64,000 nt of DNA, taken from JBGANR01 sp044222225 (GTDB lineage Bacteria; Actinomycetota; Actinomycetes; Mycobacteriales; Mycobacteriaceae). This document shows, piece after piece, positions 1-6,765 of this stretch. Below the pieces are notes generated by a model. It was given only the letters and a program-made list of their open reading frames with translations. It did not search any database and was not told the origin of the DNA. The stretch lies in NCBI GenBank assembly GCA_044222225.1, contig JBGANR010000004.1:174844-238843 (forward strand), written 5' to 3'. The translations under genes were made by a program, and so were the position numbers. The stretch's first letter is position 1; the number at the start of each line of letters is the position of its first letter.

Positions 1-13
1 ACGTCGGCGGCGG

Positions 14-364
14 TCACAGGATTCGAACCAGGTCGTCGGCGACGTACTTCTTGGCCCGGGGATTGATGTTTCTGGCCGCGTCGACAGGCAGTGACGTGAG
101 GGCGTCGAGTGCGTTCAGCAATGCGCCGTACTCGAGAAGCTCCAGCTCGCGGCCTTCGGGTTCATAGAGGAGATCGACATCGCTGTTCGGACGATGGTCG
201 CCGCGGGATCGGCTTCCGAACAGCCAGGCCCGTGCGATCCGGTGTCGACGAAGAGTGCGGCGCAGGTCGCCGAGGGCGAAGGGGAGACGTGCCTGGAGCT
301 GGTCGTCGGACAACGACTTGGTCACGATCATGCCGTCGATCTGCTCGATCACCGGAGAAGCCAT
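14..364 (-). CDS. MNT-type nucleotidyltransferase, probable antitoxin of a HEPN/MNT pair
   Basis: A 116-residue protein with the minimal nucleotidyltransferase signature: GSRSRG at residues 50-55 followed by SDVDL at 61-65, where D62 and D64 would be the metal-binding acids. Small stand-alone MNT proteins usually neutralise a HEPN ribonuclease toxin by nucleotidylating it, and the partner is normally the next gene in the same direction. Here that partner would lie just left of the window edge: the stop codon is at 14-16, so only 13 bases follow. The fold assignment comes directly from the motif. The antitoxin role is inferred from family behaviour, because no HEPN gene is visible. A DNA-repair or tRNA-type nucleotidyltransferase is unlikely at this length. 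Confidence 0.85.
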   Translation of the reverse strand: MASPVIEQIDGMIVTKSLSDDQLQARLPFALGDLRRTLRRHRIARAWLFGSRSRGDHRPNSDVDLLYEPEGRELELLEYGALLNALDALTSLPVDAARNINPRAKKYVADDLVRIL

Positions 365-522
365 GCCCGTATCCCGTCGTCATCGCTGAGTTCCCTGAGT
401 CTAGCGGCGCCGGTTGGGTTCGGGTGTCCGCTGGGTGATAAATTGTGTCGGTTGTGAAGGTGACCGGCAGATCCGCCGGCGTCGTGAACCAGGGGTGACG
501 ACATCGGCTCCAGCAGGCCCGC

Positions 523-1341
523 GTGATCAACGACGACCCCTCTGCGCGTCGCCGCGATGAGGGACGAGACGCCGACGCCGGCGGCCTCGCCCTCATCGAC
601 AAGGTCGACGCCGCCGTCACGGCGCTCGAGGCGGGCGGGGAGCTGACGGCGGCCGAGCTCGCCGATCGGCTCGGCGAGCCGCTGAGCTCGACATACCGGA
701 TGCTGCAGAGCCTCATCGGCGTCGGCTGGGTCGACCGCGGTTCGCGGCGCGGCCGGTATCGACTCGGCTTGCCGATGATGACGATCGGGGGGCTGGTCGA
801 GGACGCGATCGACATCCGCGAGGTGGCGCGTCCGGTGCTGGAATCGCTGCTGCGCGACATCGGCGCGACGAGCTTCCTGTGCATCCGGCGCGGTTCGCGA
901 GCGGTGTGCGTCGAATGGTTCGGCGGGCAGGCGGTGCGGTCGGCGGCGATGGATCTGGGCAGCTCGCTGCCGCTGTACTCCGGGGCGGCGCCGCGGGCGC
1001 TGCTCGCGTTCCTGCCCGAGTCCGAGCGGGAATCGGTTCTCACCGGCGATGAGGCGCGGCTGCCGGGGGATCCGCCGCGGCCGTCGGACGCTGACGTGCG
1101 GCACGACCTGCAGGCCGTGCGTCGCCGGGGCTATTCGGTGTCGGACGAGGACGTCACCGTCGGCATCGTCGCGCTCGGCGCACCCGTCTTCAACCATCGG
1201 CACGAGCTCGCCGGCAGCATCGCCGTCAGCGGGTTGCGGGCGCAGGTGCTCGGGCCGGGCCGGGAGCGCAACATCCGGCTGCTGCTCGACGCCGCGCGGT
1301 CCGTCAGCGTCGCGCTCGGCGACCAGGTGGTGGCGTCGTGA
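523..1341 (+). CDS. IclR-family transcriptional regulator (first of two)
   Basis: A 272-residue regulator with an N-terminal winged helix-turn-helix (about residues 22-78, containing ELADRLGEPLSSTYRML) and a C-terminal IclR effector-binding domain (about 95-270, with the characteristic GYSVSDEDVTVGIVALGAPV near its end). The start is GTG at 523; an in-frame stop at 496-498 rules out a longer protein. No strong Shine-Dalgarno sequence is visible. The next gene is a second IclR protein only 100 bases downstream, so the two may act on a shared target. That target is not obvious, because the following genes are on the opposite strand and have their own FadR-type regulator. The ligand cannot be predicted. 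Confidence 0.9.
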   Translation: MINDDPSARRRDEGRDADAGGLALIDKVDAAVTALEAGGELTAAELADRLGEPLSSTYRMLQSLIGVGWVDRGSRRGRYRLGLPMMTIGGLVEDAIDIREVARPVLESLLRDIGATSFLCIRRGSRAVCVEWFGGQAVRSAAMDLGSSLPLYSGAAPRALLAFLPESERESVLTGDEARLPGDPPRPSDADVRHDLQAVRRRGYSVSDEDVTVGIVALGAPVFNHRHELAGSIAVSGLRAQVLGPGRERNIRLLLDAARSVSVALGDQVVAS

Positions 1342-1348
1342 GCCGAAG

Positions 1349-1429
1349 GCGTGTCATATCGGGTGCCTCTGGGCATCGTGGCGACAATAATCGTCGCGAG
1401 GGCGCTGTGGCGCTACCGATACGACGCGC
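1349..1429. repeat. Long imperfect hairpin, member 1 of a three-copy family
   Basis: An imperfect inverted repeat with about 33-base arms (1349-1381 and 1397-1429) around a 15-base centre CGACAATAATCGTCG (1382-1396). The outer ends pair well (GCGTGTCATATCGG against GCGCGTCGTATCGG read inward) and the middle pairs poorly. The centre shares its first 11 bases with the loops of the hairpins at 18483-18561 and 28691-28769. It fills almost the whole gap between the two IclR genes. It could be a terminator of the first gene, a structured regulatory RNA or a small palindromic repeat element. Confidence 0.7.
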
Positions 1430-1441
1430 GACGGTGGTGCC

Positions 1442-2185
1442 ATGAGCGTCGAACGCCCGATGGGCGTGCTGCAGAAGGCCGCCGACCTCGTCGCTCTGCT
1501 CGCCGAGCGGGGGCCGCTGGCTCCGCCGGAGATCGCTGAACGGATCGGGATGCCGCGATCCAGCGTCTATCGGCTCGCGGAGGCGTTGGCGCAGGCGCGG
1601 TTGACGGTGACGCTGCCCGATTCGCGGATCAAGGTGAGCGAGCGCTGGCTGTCGTTGGCCGACGCCGCACGGGTCGCGATGTCGGAGTGGACCGGTGCGA
1701 GGACGGTGCTCGACGAGTTGGCGCGTGACACCGGGCAGACCGTGTTCCTCAGCGTCCCGCGAGGTGATCAGGTCGTCTGCATCGACTGGTCGCAGGGCCG
1801 GGCGTTCAACGTCCTGCTGCTCAAACCGGGTCGGACGCTGCCGCTTTACGCGGGAGCGGAGGGTCGCGCGGCCCTGGCGTTCGGCGACGACGATCTGGCC
1901 GAGGAGTATCTCGCCCGGGCGCCCTTCCCGGTGCTGACGGCGGCGACCGTCGCAGGCGCCGACGAGCTCCGCCGCGACCGCGCCGAGACGCGTGCGCGGG
2001 GTTTCAGCGTTTCGGACGAAGACGTGACCGACGGTATCGGTGCGCTCGGCGTCCCGGTCGTCGGCCGCGGCGGCGTGCTCGCGGGCGTCCTCTCGCTCGC
2101 GGGCCTGGCCGACGACGTCCGCTCCCGGCGGGACGAGCTCGCCGAACGGTTGCGCATGGGCGCGGCGGAGCTCACACGCCGCTGA
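1442..2185 (+). CDS. IclR-family transcriptional regulator (second of two)
   Basis: A 247-residue IclR regulator: HTH at about residues 8-62 (EIAERIGMPRSSVYRLAEAL) and IclR sensor domain at about 80-245 with the conserved GFSVSDEDVTDGIGALGVPV. It resembles the upstream IclR gene in length and architecture but is only moderately similar, so the pair is probably not a recent tandem duplication. The ATG at 1442 gives the usual short N-terminus before the HTH. The gene ends before a strong hairpin (2261-2300) shared with the convergent glycerol-facilitator gene. Both IclR genes lack an adjacent structural gene in the same orientation, so the regulon is unknown. Confidence 0.9.
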   Translation: MSVERPMGVLQKAADLVALLAERGPLAPPEIAERIGMPRSSVYRLAEALAQARLTVTLPDSRIKVSERWLSLADAARVAMSEWTGARTVLDELARDTGQTVFLSVPRGDQVVCIDWSQGRAFNVLLLKPGRTLPLYAGAEGRAALAFGDDDLAEEYLARAPFPVLTAATVAGADELRRDRAETRARGFSVSDEDVTDGIGALGVPVVGRGGVLAGVLSLAGLADDVRSRRDELAERLRMGAAELTRR

Positions 2186-2260
2186 GTGGGTCGGGCTGAC
2201 TTCTGGTCGGCCGCGCCACTGCACGAGCAGGACGTCCGGGTGCCGCTGATCGAATCAACT

Positions 2261-2300
2261 GGGCCGTGGGGCCGTCGCCATGGCGACGGCCCCACGGCCC
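2261..2300. terminator. Perfect 19-bp hairpin, probable bidirectional terminator
   Basis: Arms 2261-2279 and 2282-2300 are perfectly complementary, separated by only AT. The hairpin lies between the convergent ends of the second IclR gene and the aquaglyceroporin gene, where a shared terminator is expected. No long T tract follows on either side, which is common for actinobacterial terminators. Confidence 0.8.
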
Positions 2301-2318
2301 GGGTTTCACCCCGTCAGG

Positions 2319-3098
2319 TCACACGAGCGTCCCCTTGGTGGCGAGGTAGAGCAGGCTGGCGAGGACCGAGCCCAGGACCGAGCCCAGGAGCGGGCCCACG
2401 ATCGGCACCCAGGAGTAGCCCCAATCGGCGCTGCCCTTGCCCTTGATCGGCATGACCGCATACGCGATGCGGGCGCCCAGGTCGCGGGCGGGGTTGAGGG
2501 CGTACCCGGTCGGCGAGCCGAGAGAGTTGCCGAGGGCGAGGACCACGAAGGCGACGGCCGCGTAGCCGAGCCCGGAGTTGCCGAAGCCGGTGATACTGGC
2601 CGGGTTATCCGGTTCGGACAGAGTGATGCCGGGCGAAAGCAGGATCCAGAAGACGAGAACGAAGGTGGCGATCATCTCCGTGACGACATTCCAGCCGAAA
2701 CTGCGGATCACCGGACCGGTTGCGAAGATGCCCAGGGTGTCTTGTGGGTTCGGCTCCTCGTCGAAGTTCTTCTTGAAGACGAGCCAGCACAATACGGAGC
2801 CGACGAAGGCGCCGATCAACTCGGCGGCCAGATAAGCCGGCACCAGGCTCCACGGGGTCTTACCGGTCATGGCGAGACCGAGGGTGACCGCCGGATTCAA
2901 ATGCGCCCCCGACCGCCAAGCGACGCTGGCGCCGATGAAGACCGCGAGACCCCAGCCGAAGTTGACGAGCAACCAGCCGCCGTTGAAACCTTTGGACTTC
3001 TCCAGGACGACTGTGGCGACGACGCCGCAGCCGACCAACAGGAGCAATGCGGTGCCGGTGATTTCCCAGATGAATATCTGAGAGATTGTCGGTGTCAT
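2319..3098 (-). CDS. glpF: Aquaglyceroporin / glycerol uptake facilitator (MIP family)
   Basis: A 259-residue channel of the major intrinsic protein family, the usual size, with six hydrophobic segments and both NPA boxes: HLNPAV in the first half and LNPARDLGAR in the second. The Asp directly after the second NPAR is the hallmark of glycerol-conducting aquaglyceroporins rather than water-only aquaporins. It is the last gene of a minus-strand set with a kinase and an SDR dehydrogenase, so it probably admits the glycerol, tetritol or pentitol they metabolise. Translation is supported by AGGAGG a few bases before the ATG. It is separated from the SDR gene by a 194-base gap holding a short hairpin and an 18-bp tandem repeat, so it may be expressed at a different level. 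Confidence 0.92.
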   Translation of the reverse strand: MTPTISQIFIWEITGTALLLLVGCGVVATVVLEKSKGFNGGWLLVNFGWGLAVFIGASVAWRSGAHLNPAVTLGLAMTGKTPWSLVPAYLAAELIGAFVGSVLCWLVFKKNFDEEPNPQDTLGIFATGPVIRSFGWNVVTEMIATFVLVFWILLSPGITLSEPDNPASITGFGNSGLGYAAVAFVVLALGNSLGSPTGYALNPARDLGARIAYAVMPIKGKGSADWGYSWVPIVGPLLGSVLGSVLASLLYLATKGTLV

Positions 3099-3120
3099 TC
3101 AGGCCTCCTAGCCCATGACA

Positions 3121-3138
3121 GCCGGCGCCTGCGCCGGC
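3121..3138. terminator. Small GC-rich hairpin upstream of glpF
   Basis: GCCGGCGC, CT, GCGCCGGC form a perfect 8-bp stem about 20 bases upstream of the glpF start codon. It could end transcripts coming from the SDR gene or act as a 5'-leader structure of glpF. Sequence alone cannot separate these. Confidence 0.45.
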
Positions 3139-3195
3139 ATGGTTGATCAAAAGAAGTGATCGGAACCCGAGTCGCCGACTGCCCTGCGAAAACCT

Positions 3196-3285
3196 GAATC
3201 TCTGGGAAATCGTGAATCTCTGGGAAGACGGGAATCTTCAGGAGATCAGGAACCTCTGCCGGTTCCTGATTCCGATGATGAGATC
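3196..3285. repeat. Degenerate 18-bp tandem repeat, about five units
   Basis: GAATCTCTGGGA starts at 3196 and again at 3214. Weaker copies start at 3232 (GAATCTTCAGGA), 3250 (GAACCTCTGCCG) and 3268 (GATTCCGATGAT). The period is exactly 18 bases throughout. The array lies between the SDR and glpF genes, upstream of glpF. It is AT-richer than its surroundings and has no recognisable coding role. Confidence 0.7.
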
Positions 3286-3292
3286 CGGTGCG

Positions 3293-4048
3293 CTACTCGT
3301 GCGCCGTCCAGCCGCCGTCCACCAACAGGTTGTGGCCGGTGATGCCACTGGTCGACGGTGAGGCGAGGAAGAGTACGGCATTGGCGACCTCGCTCATCTG
3401 CAGAAGACGCCCCAGCGGGATCCGCGACTGCATGTGGCTGAGCCACTCGCCCTTTTCGAGGTTGTGCGAGGTCATCGGCGTCACCACATAGCCCGGGCTG
3501 ACGGTGTTGACCTCGATCCCGTGCGGGCCGCCGGAAACAGCGAGATCGCGCGTGACGGCTTGCAGGCCGGCCTTGGTGGCCGCATAGACGAGATGTTGAC
3601 CGTCGGTGGTCTGTGCGCGGTGCGATGCGATGTTGATGATCTTGCCCGACTTCTGTGTGAGCATCACCCGGTACGCCTGCTGCGCGACGAAGAACGGGGC
3701 CTTGAGGTTCACATCGTTGAGGAGGTCCCACTCCGCCTCGGTGATGTCCTCGTTCGGCGTCCGGTTGGCCAACCCGGCCGCGTTGACGACCACGTCGATC
3801 CGCCCGAAGCGCGACATGATTGCCGCCATCGCGGCCTCGATCTCCGCGACCGACCGCAGGTTGCAGGCGAATGCGGTCGCCGTCCCGGGGCCGTCGGCGG
3901 TGATCTGCTGCGCGGCCTGCGTGGCCTTCTCGAATTGGACGTCGACGATGGCGACGGTCGCACCACGCGCGCCGAACTGCCGCGCGATCTCTTGGCCGAT
4001 GCCGCTCGCGGCGCCGGTGACGATGCAGACTTTCCCGTCGAATTCCAT
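3293..4048 (-). CDS. Short-chain dehydrogenase/reductase, probable polyol or sugar dehydrogenase
   Basis: A 251-residue classical SDR: nucleotide-binding TGAASGIGQ at about residues 11-19, NAAG near residue 89, a Ser in IINIASH and the catalytic YAATK about a dozen residues later, ending in the usual GHNLLVDGG stretch. The start is the ATG at 4048, preceded by AAGGA at normal distance; a longer open frame upstream is only a shadow of the kinase gene. Its position between an FGGY kinase and a glycerol facilitator suggests it oxidises a polyol to a ketose (or the reverse), giving the kinase its substrate. The exact substrate (glycerol, threitol, arabitol or similar) cannot be read from sequence. 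The D-V ending of the second beta strand (AIVDV) suggests NAD rather than NADP, as an inference. Confidence 0.85.
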   Translation of the reverse strand: MEFDGKVCIVTGAASGIGQEIARQFGARGATVAIVDVQFEKATQAAQQITADGPGTATAFACNLRSVAEIEAAMAAIMSRFGRIDVVVNAAGLANRTPNEDITEAEWDLLNDVNLKAPFFVAQQAYRVMLTQKSGKIINIASHRAQTTDGQHLVYAATKAGLQAVTRDLAVSGGPHGIEVNTVSPGYVVTPMTSHNLEKGEWLSHMQSRIPLGRLLQMSEVANAVLFLASPSTSGITGHNLLVDGGWTAHE

Positions 4049-4138
4049 GGAGATCCTTTTCTCGTGTTCGGTGGTTTTTCGGTTCAAGCGCATGCGCCGC
4101 CGGGCGAGATCGGCGGGGTGGGATCGTCCCTCGTGCAT

Positions 4139-4188
4139 CGCCGGGCGGTCGCGTAGGGCGAAAAGTGCTCGTTCGCGACCGCCCGGCG
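4139..4188. terminator. Stem-loop between kinase and SDR genes
   Basis: A perfect 15-bp inverted repeat (4139-4153 with 4174-4188) encloses a 20-base loop in the 145-base gap after the kinase stop codon. In a co-transcribed operon it would act as a partial terminator or an mRNA-processing or stability element that lowers the downstream genes relative to the kinase. Confidence 0.6.
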
Positions 4189-4193
4189 TCGCA

Positions 4194-5756
4194 TCAGTGC
4201 GCCATCTGGCGATGAAGAGTGCGGAAGAAACCGCCGTTCGCCAACGACTCGTAGCCCGAGACGAAGCGTTCATAGGCCTTGTCGTAGGCGTCGTAGTTAT
4301 CCGGGTTCGGTTGGTAGACGGCCTTGATCCGGACGGCGCGCGCGACGGCGTCATCGAGCGAGGAGTACACGCCGAGGCCGATTCCGGCGTACATGGCGGC
4401 ACCGAGGCAACCGGTCTCCGCGACCTCCAGGACGGAGACCGGGACCTTGTACATGTCGGCCTGCATCTGATTCCAGACCTCGGAGTTCGTGGCCCCGCCG
4501 ACAGCGCGGATATCGTTGACCGGGATGCCGACCTTGCGGATGGACTCGATGTTGTCGCGCATCTCCAGCGTGATGCCCTCGAGCACCGCCCTGGCCATCT
4601 CGGCCTTGGTGGTCCCGAGCGTCACCCCGAGGAAGCAGCCCCGCGCGTACGGATCGGCCCGCGGGCCGCTCCCGGCGCCCTGCAGGTGCGGGAGGAACAC
4701 GAGTCCGTTCGAGCCCGACGGCACGGCCTCGATCACCTTGTTGATCAGGCGATAGGCGTTGCCGCTGGGGCCGAACTCCTTCGCCATCGCCATCTCGATG
4801 GAGCAGATCGTGTCCCGGAACCAGCGATAGCAGCTGGCCGAAGCGATCGACGCCGCCTCCACCGTGTAGTTCTCCGGGCCGGAGTTGTTCTTGAAGATCA
4901 GTGTTCCGTTGGGGTCGCGCGACGACTCGTCGGACACCACATAGGTGGCGCCGTAGGTGCCGATGACGGCGACGGCCGTTCCTTCGCGTACCAGTCCGCC
5001 GCCCATCGTCGAGCAGTTCTGATCCATCGCGCCGACGCACAGCAGCGTGCCTTCGGCGAGACCGGTCTGGATCGCGATGTCGCGCGGCACCCGGCCGGCG
5101 ACACTGCCGGCCTGCACGATCCGGGGGAGCTTGGTGATGTCCAGTCCGATCGCGTCGACGATCTCCTGGCTCCACTCGCCGGCGTCGATATCGAAGATTC
5201 CCGTGCGAGAGGCGGTGGCGGTGTCGCTGACGAACCAGTCCTCGGCGCCGAACTCCTTGAGGAAGAAGTCCTGATGATGCGAGATGCGGGCCGTTTCGGC
5301 GAAGCTCTCGGGCTCGTTGTCCTTGAACCAGAGGTACTTGGTCAGACACGGCACCGTGGAGATCGGGTAGCCGGAGATCTGGTACAGGCGATCCGGGTCG
5401 ATGTACTCGCCTTCGCGAATTCTCGATACATAGTCCACGCCGCGGGTGTCCTGCCAGCCGATGAACGGCCGGATGAGCTTGCCCTCCTCGTTCAAGGCGC
5501 CGAATACCGAGCCCTGCGTCGAGATGGACAACGCCTTGATGTCTTCCGCCGGAACGCCGGCGTCGCGAATGGCTTCACGGACGCTGTCGAACAGCTCGGG
5601 GGTGAGATCTTCCGGGACCTGCTCCACCCAGCCGGGATGGGGATAGTGGCACGGGTACTCGCGGTAGTCGGTGCCGATCAGGTGTCCGTCGAGATCGAAG
5701 ACGCACGTCTTACACCCGGTGGTGCCGGCGTCGATACCCATGAGGTAGATGGCCAT
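4194..5756 (-). CDS. FGGY-family carbohydrate kinase (xylulokinase-like)
   Basis: A 520-residue sugar kinase of the FGGY/actin-fold superfamily, the expected length. The N-terminal phosphate loop is DAGTTGCK (about residues 8-15). The C-terminal half carries GGATNSEVWNQMQADMYK and ETGCLGAAMYAG, the ATP-side signature of the family. The start is the ATG at 5756, preceded by AAAGGAG; earlier in-frame ATGs lack a ribosome-binding site. It is the first gene of an operon with an SDR and a glycerol facilitator and is divergent from a FadR-type regulator. Glycerol, xylulose, erythritol and autoinducer-2 kinases share this fold, so a kinase acting on the ketose made by the SDR is the most economical reading but not proven. 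Confidence 0.88.
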   Translation of the reverse strand: MAIYLMGIDAGTTGCKTCVFDLDGHLIGTDYREYPCHYPHPGWVEQVPEDLTPELFDSVREAIRDAGVPAEDIKALSISTQGSVFGALNEEGKLIRPFIGWQDTRGVDYVSRIREGEYIDPDRLYQISGYPISTVPCLTKYLWFKDNEPESFAETARISHHQDFFLKEFGAEDWFVSDTATASRTGIFDIDAGEWSQEIVDAIGLDITKLPRIVQAGSVAGRVPRDIAIQTGLAEGTLLCVGAMDQNCSTMGGGLVREGTAVAVIGTYGATYVVSDESSRDPNGTLIFKNNSGPENYTVEAASIASASCYRWFRDTICSIEMAMAKEFGPSGNAYRLINKVIEAVPSGSNGLVFLPHLQGAGSGPRADPYARGCFLGVTLGTTKAEMARAVLEGITLEMRDNIESIRKVGIPVNDIRAVGGATNSEVWNQMQADMYKVPVSVLEVAETGCLGAAMYAGIGLGVYSSLDDAVARAVRIKAVYQPNPDNYDAYDKAYERFVSGYESLANGGFFRTLHRQMAH

Positions 5757-5827
5757 GGGATTCTCCTTTGAATTCACTGGCTCTGTCGAGCGGCCCTGCC
5801 GGGTCGAGCGGGGGCGAGGCCTGTGGC

Positions 5828-5966
5828 CGATCATATGATGATCAGAATCTGCGGTCAATGGTTTCCGTGATTCCGTTCTAGCCTGGCCGTATGACCTTTT
5901 AAGTCCGCTATACGTGATAGCTGCGCATGAGCGCCCGGTCAGTTAGGACGGTCGTATGATGATCGA
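5828..5966. promoter_or_regulatory. Divergent control region with repeated TATGA operator-like sites
   Basis: The kinase and the FadR-type regulator diverge here. The perfect palindrome ATCATATGAT lies at 5830-5839 and continues into GATCA. A related CGTATGATGATCG overlaps the regulator's start codon (about 5954-5966), and a third CGTATGACC lies near 5888. FadR/FCD regulators bind short palindromes with a variable centre, so these are plausible operators for repression of both directions. Confidence 0.5.
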
Positions 5967-6765
5967 CATGACCGATCGATCGGTGCTCTCCGGTGTCGTC
6001 CCCGCTCGTCTCGGACCGCCTGCGGGGAGGAGGCCGACTCGACTGCCCATCTGGCTCGCCGATCAGGTGGAAGCCAGCCTGTTGGAAGGCCGGTATGCGG
6101 TAGGCGCTCAGATGCCGACCGAGCAAGGTCTCGCCGAGAGTTACGGCGTCAGCAGGCAGGTCGTTCGAGAGGCCACCCGACTTCTCGAAGACCGGGGTCT
6201 CGTCGACATCAGGCCCGGGCGTGGGATGACCGTGTTGGCGCCCGATGTAGACGTGACGGTGCAGCGATTCCGCGCGCTGCTGCAGCGTGGCGAAGCCAGC
6301 TTCCGGCAGCTGATGCAGCTGCGCCACATGACCGAGAGTGAGATGGCCGCGATAGCGGCGCTGAACCGCACCGCCGACGATCTGCAACGGATGCAGGCCG
6401 CCATAGAGCAGGCGAGCGCTCACGTGGACGACTACGACGCCTGCCTGGAGAGCGACCTGGCGTTTCATGAAGCCGTCGCCCGTGCGACGCACAATCCCTT
6501 CGTGATGGCTTTTGTCCTGCCGATCAACGCCACGCTTCGTGATTCCTACCGATGGCCGATCAGCTACCTGGCGACACAGCCCCACACCCTCGCCGAACAC
6601 AGAGCCATCGCCGATGCCATCGCCGACCGCGATGTCGATGCGGCAAGACTGGTCACGACTCGGCATCTCGATCGGATCCTGGTCGATGCGGCCCACCTGA
6701 TCGGCGGCGGCCCGGATGCCGACGATCAGGTGGGCCGAACATCACCGCCGACCCCAGGCCTGTGA
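5956..6765 (+). CDS. GntR-family regulator, FadR/FCD type, of the kinase operon
   Basis: A 269-residue regulator with an N-terminal GntR winged helix (about residues 30-95; MPTEQGLAESYGVSRQVVREA then the wing DIRPGRGMTV) and an all-helical FCD ligand domain. FCD metal-ligand residues appear in DLAFHEAVA, in the conserved helix before it and in HRAIADAI. It is transcribed away from the kinase-SDR-glpF operon across a shared 199-base control region with candidate operators, so it probably represses that operon until a sugar or polyol derivative binds. Three ATGs (5956, 5959, 5968) are possible starts; AGGA upstream favours the first two. Its stop lies inside the end of the convergent aldehyde dehydrogenase gene, a 24-base tail overlap. 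It resembles the second FadR-type gene at 13448-14143. Confidence 0.9.
   Translation: MMIDMTDRSVLSGVVPARLGPPAGRRPTRLPIWLADQVEASLLEGRYAVGAQMPTEQGLAESYGVSRQVVREATRLLEDRGLVDIRPGRGMTVLAPDVDVTVQRFRALLQRGEASFRQLMQLRHMTESEMAAIAALNRTADDLQRMQAAIEQASAHVDDYDACLESDLAFHEAVARATHNPFVMAFVLPINATLRDSYRWPISYLATQPHTLAEHRAIADAIADRDVDAARLVTTRHLDRILVDAAHLIGGGPDADDQVGRTSPPTPGL

Noticed and set aside
454..498. A 14-codon open frame with a TAAATT hexamer upstream, ahead of the first IclR gene, possibly a leader peptide
   Set aside because: No codon pattern of a known attenuator and too short to support; it only shows why the IclR start cannot be earlier than 523.
3143..3361. Short open frame encoding repeated NLWE hexapeptides
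   Set aside because: The repeat is explained by the 18-bp DNA period, the frame runs into the SDR gene on the other strand, and there is no ribosome-binding site.
3606..5771. A 721-codon plus-strand open frame opposite the kinase
   Set aside because: Shadow of the SDR and kinase genes; lacks any conserved motif and ribosome-binding site.
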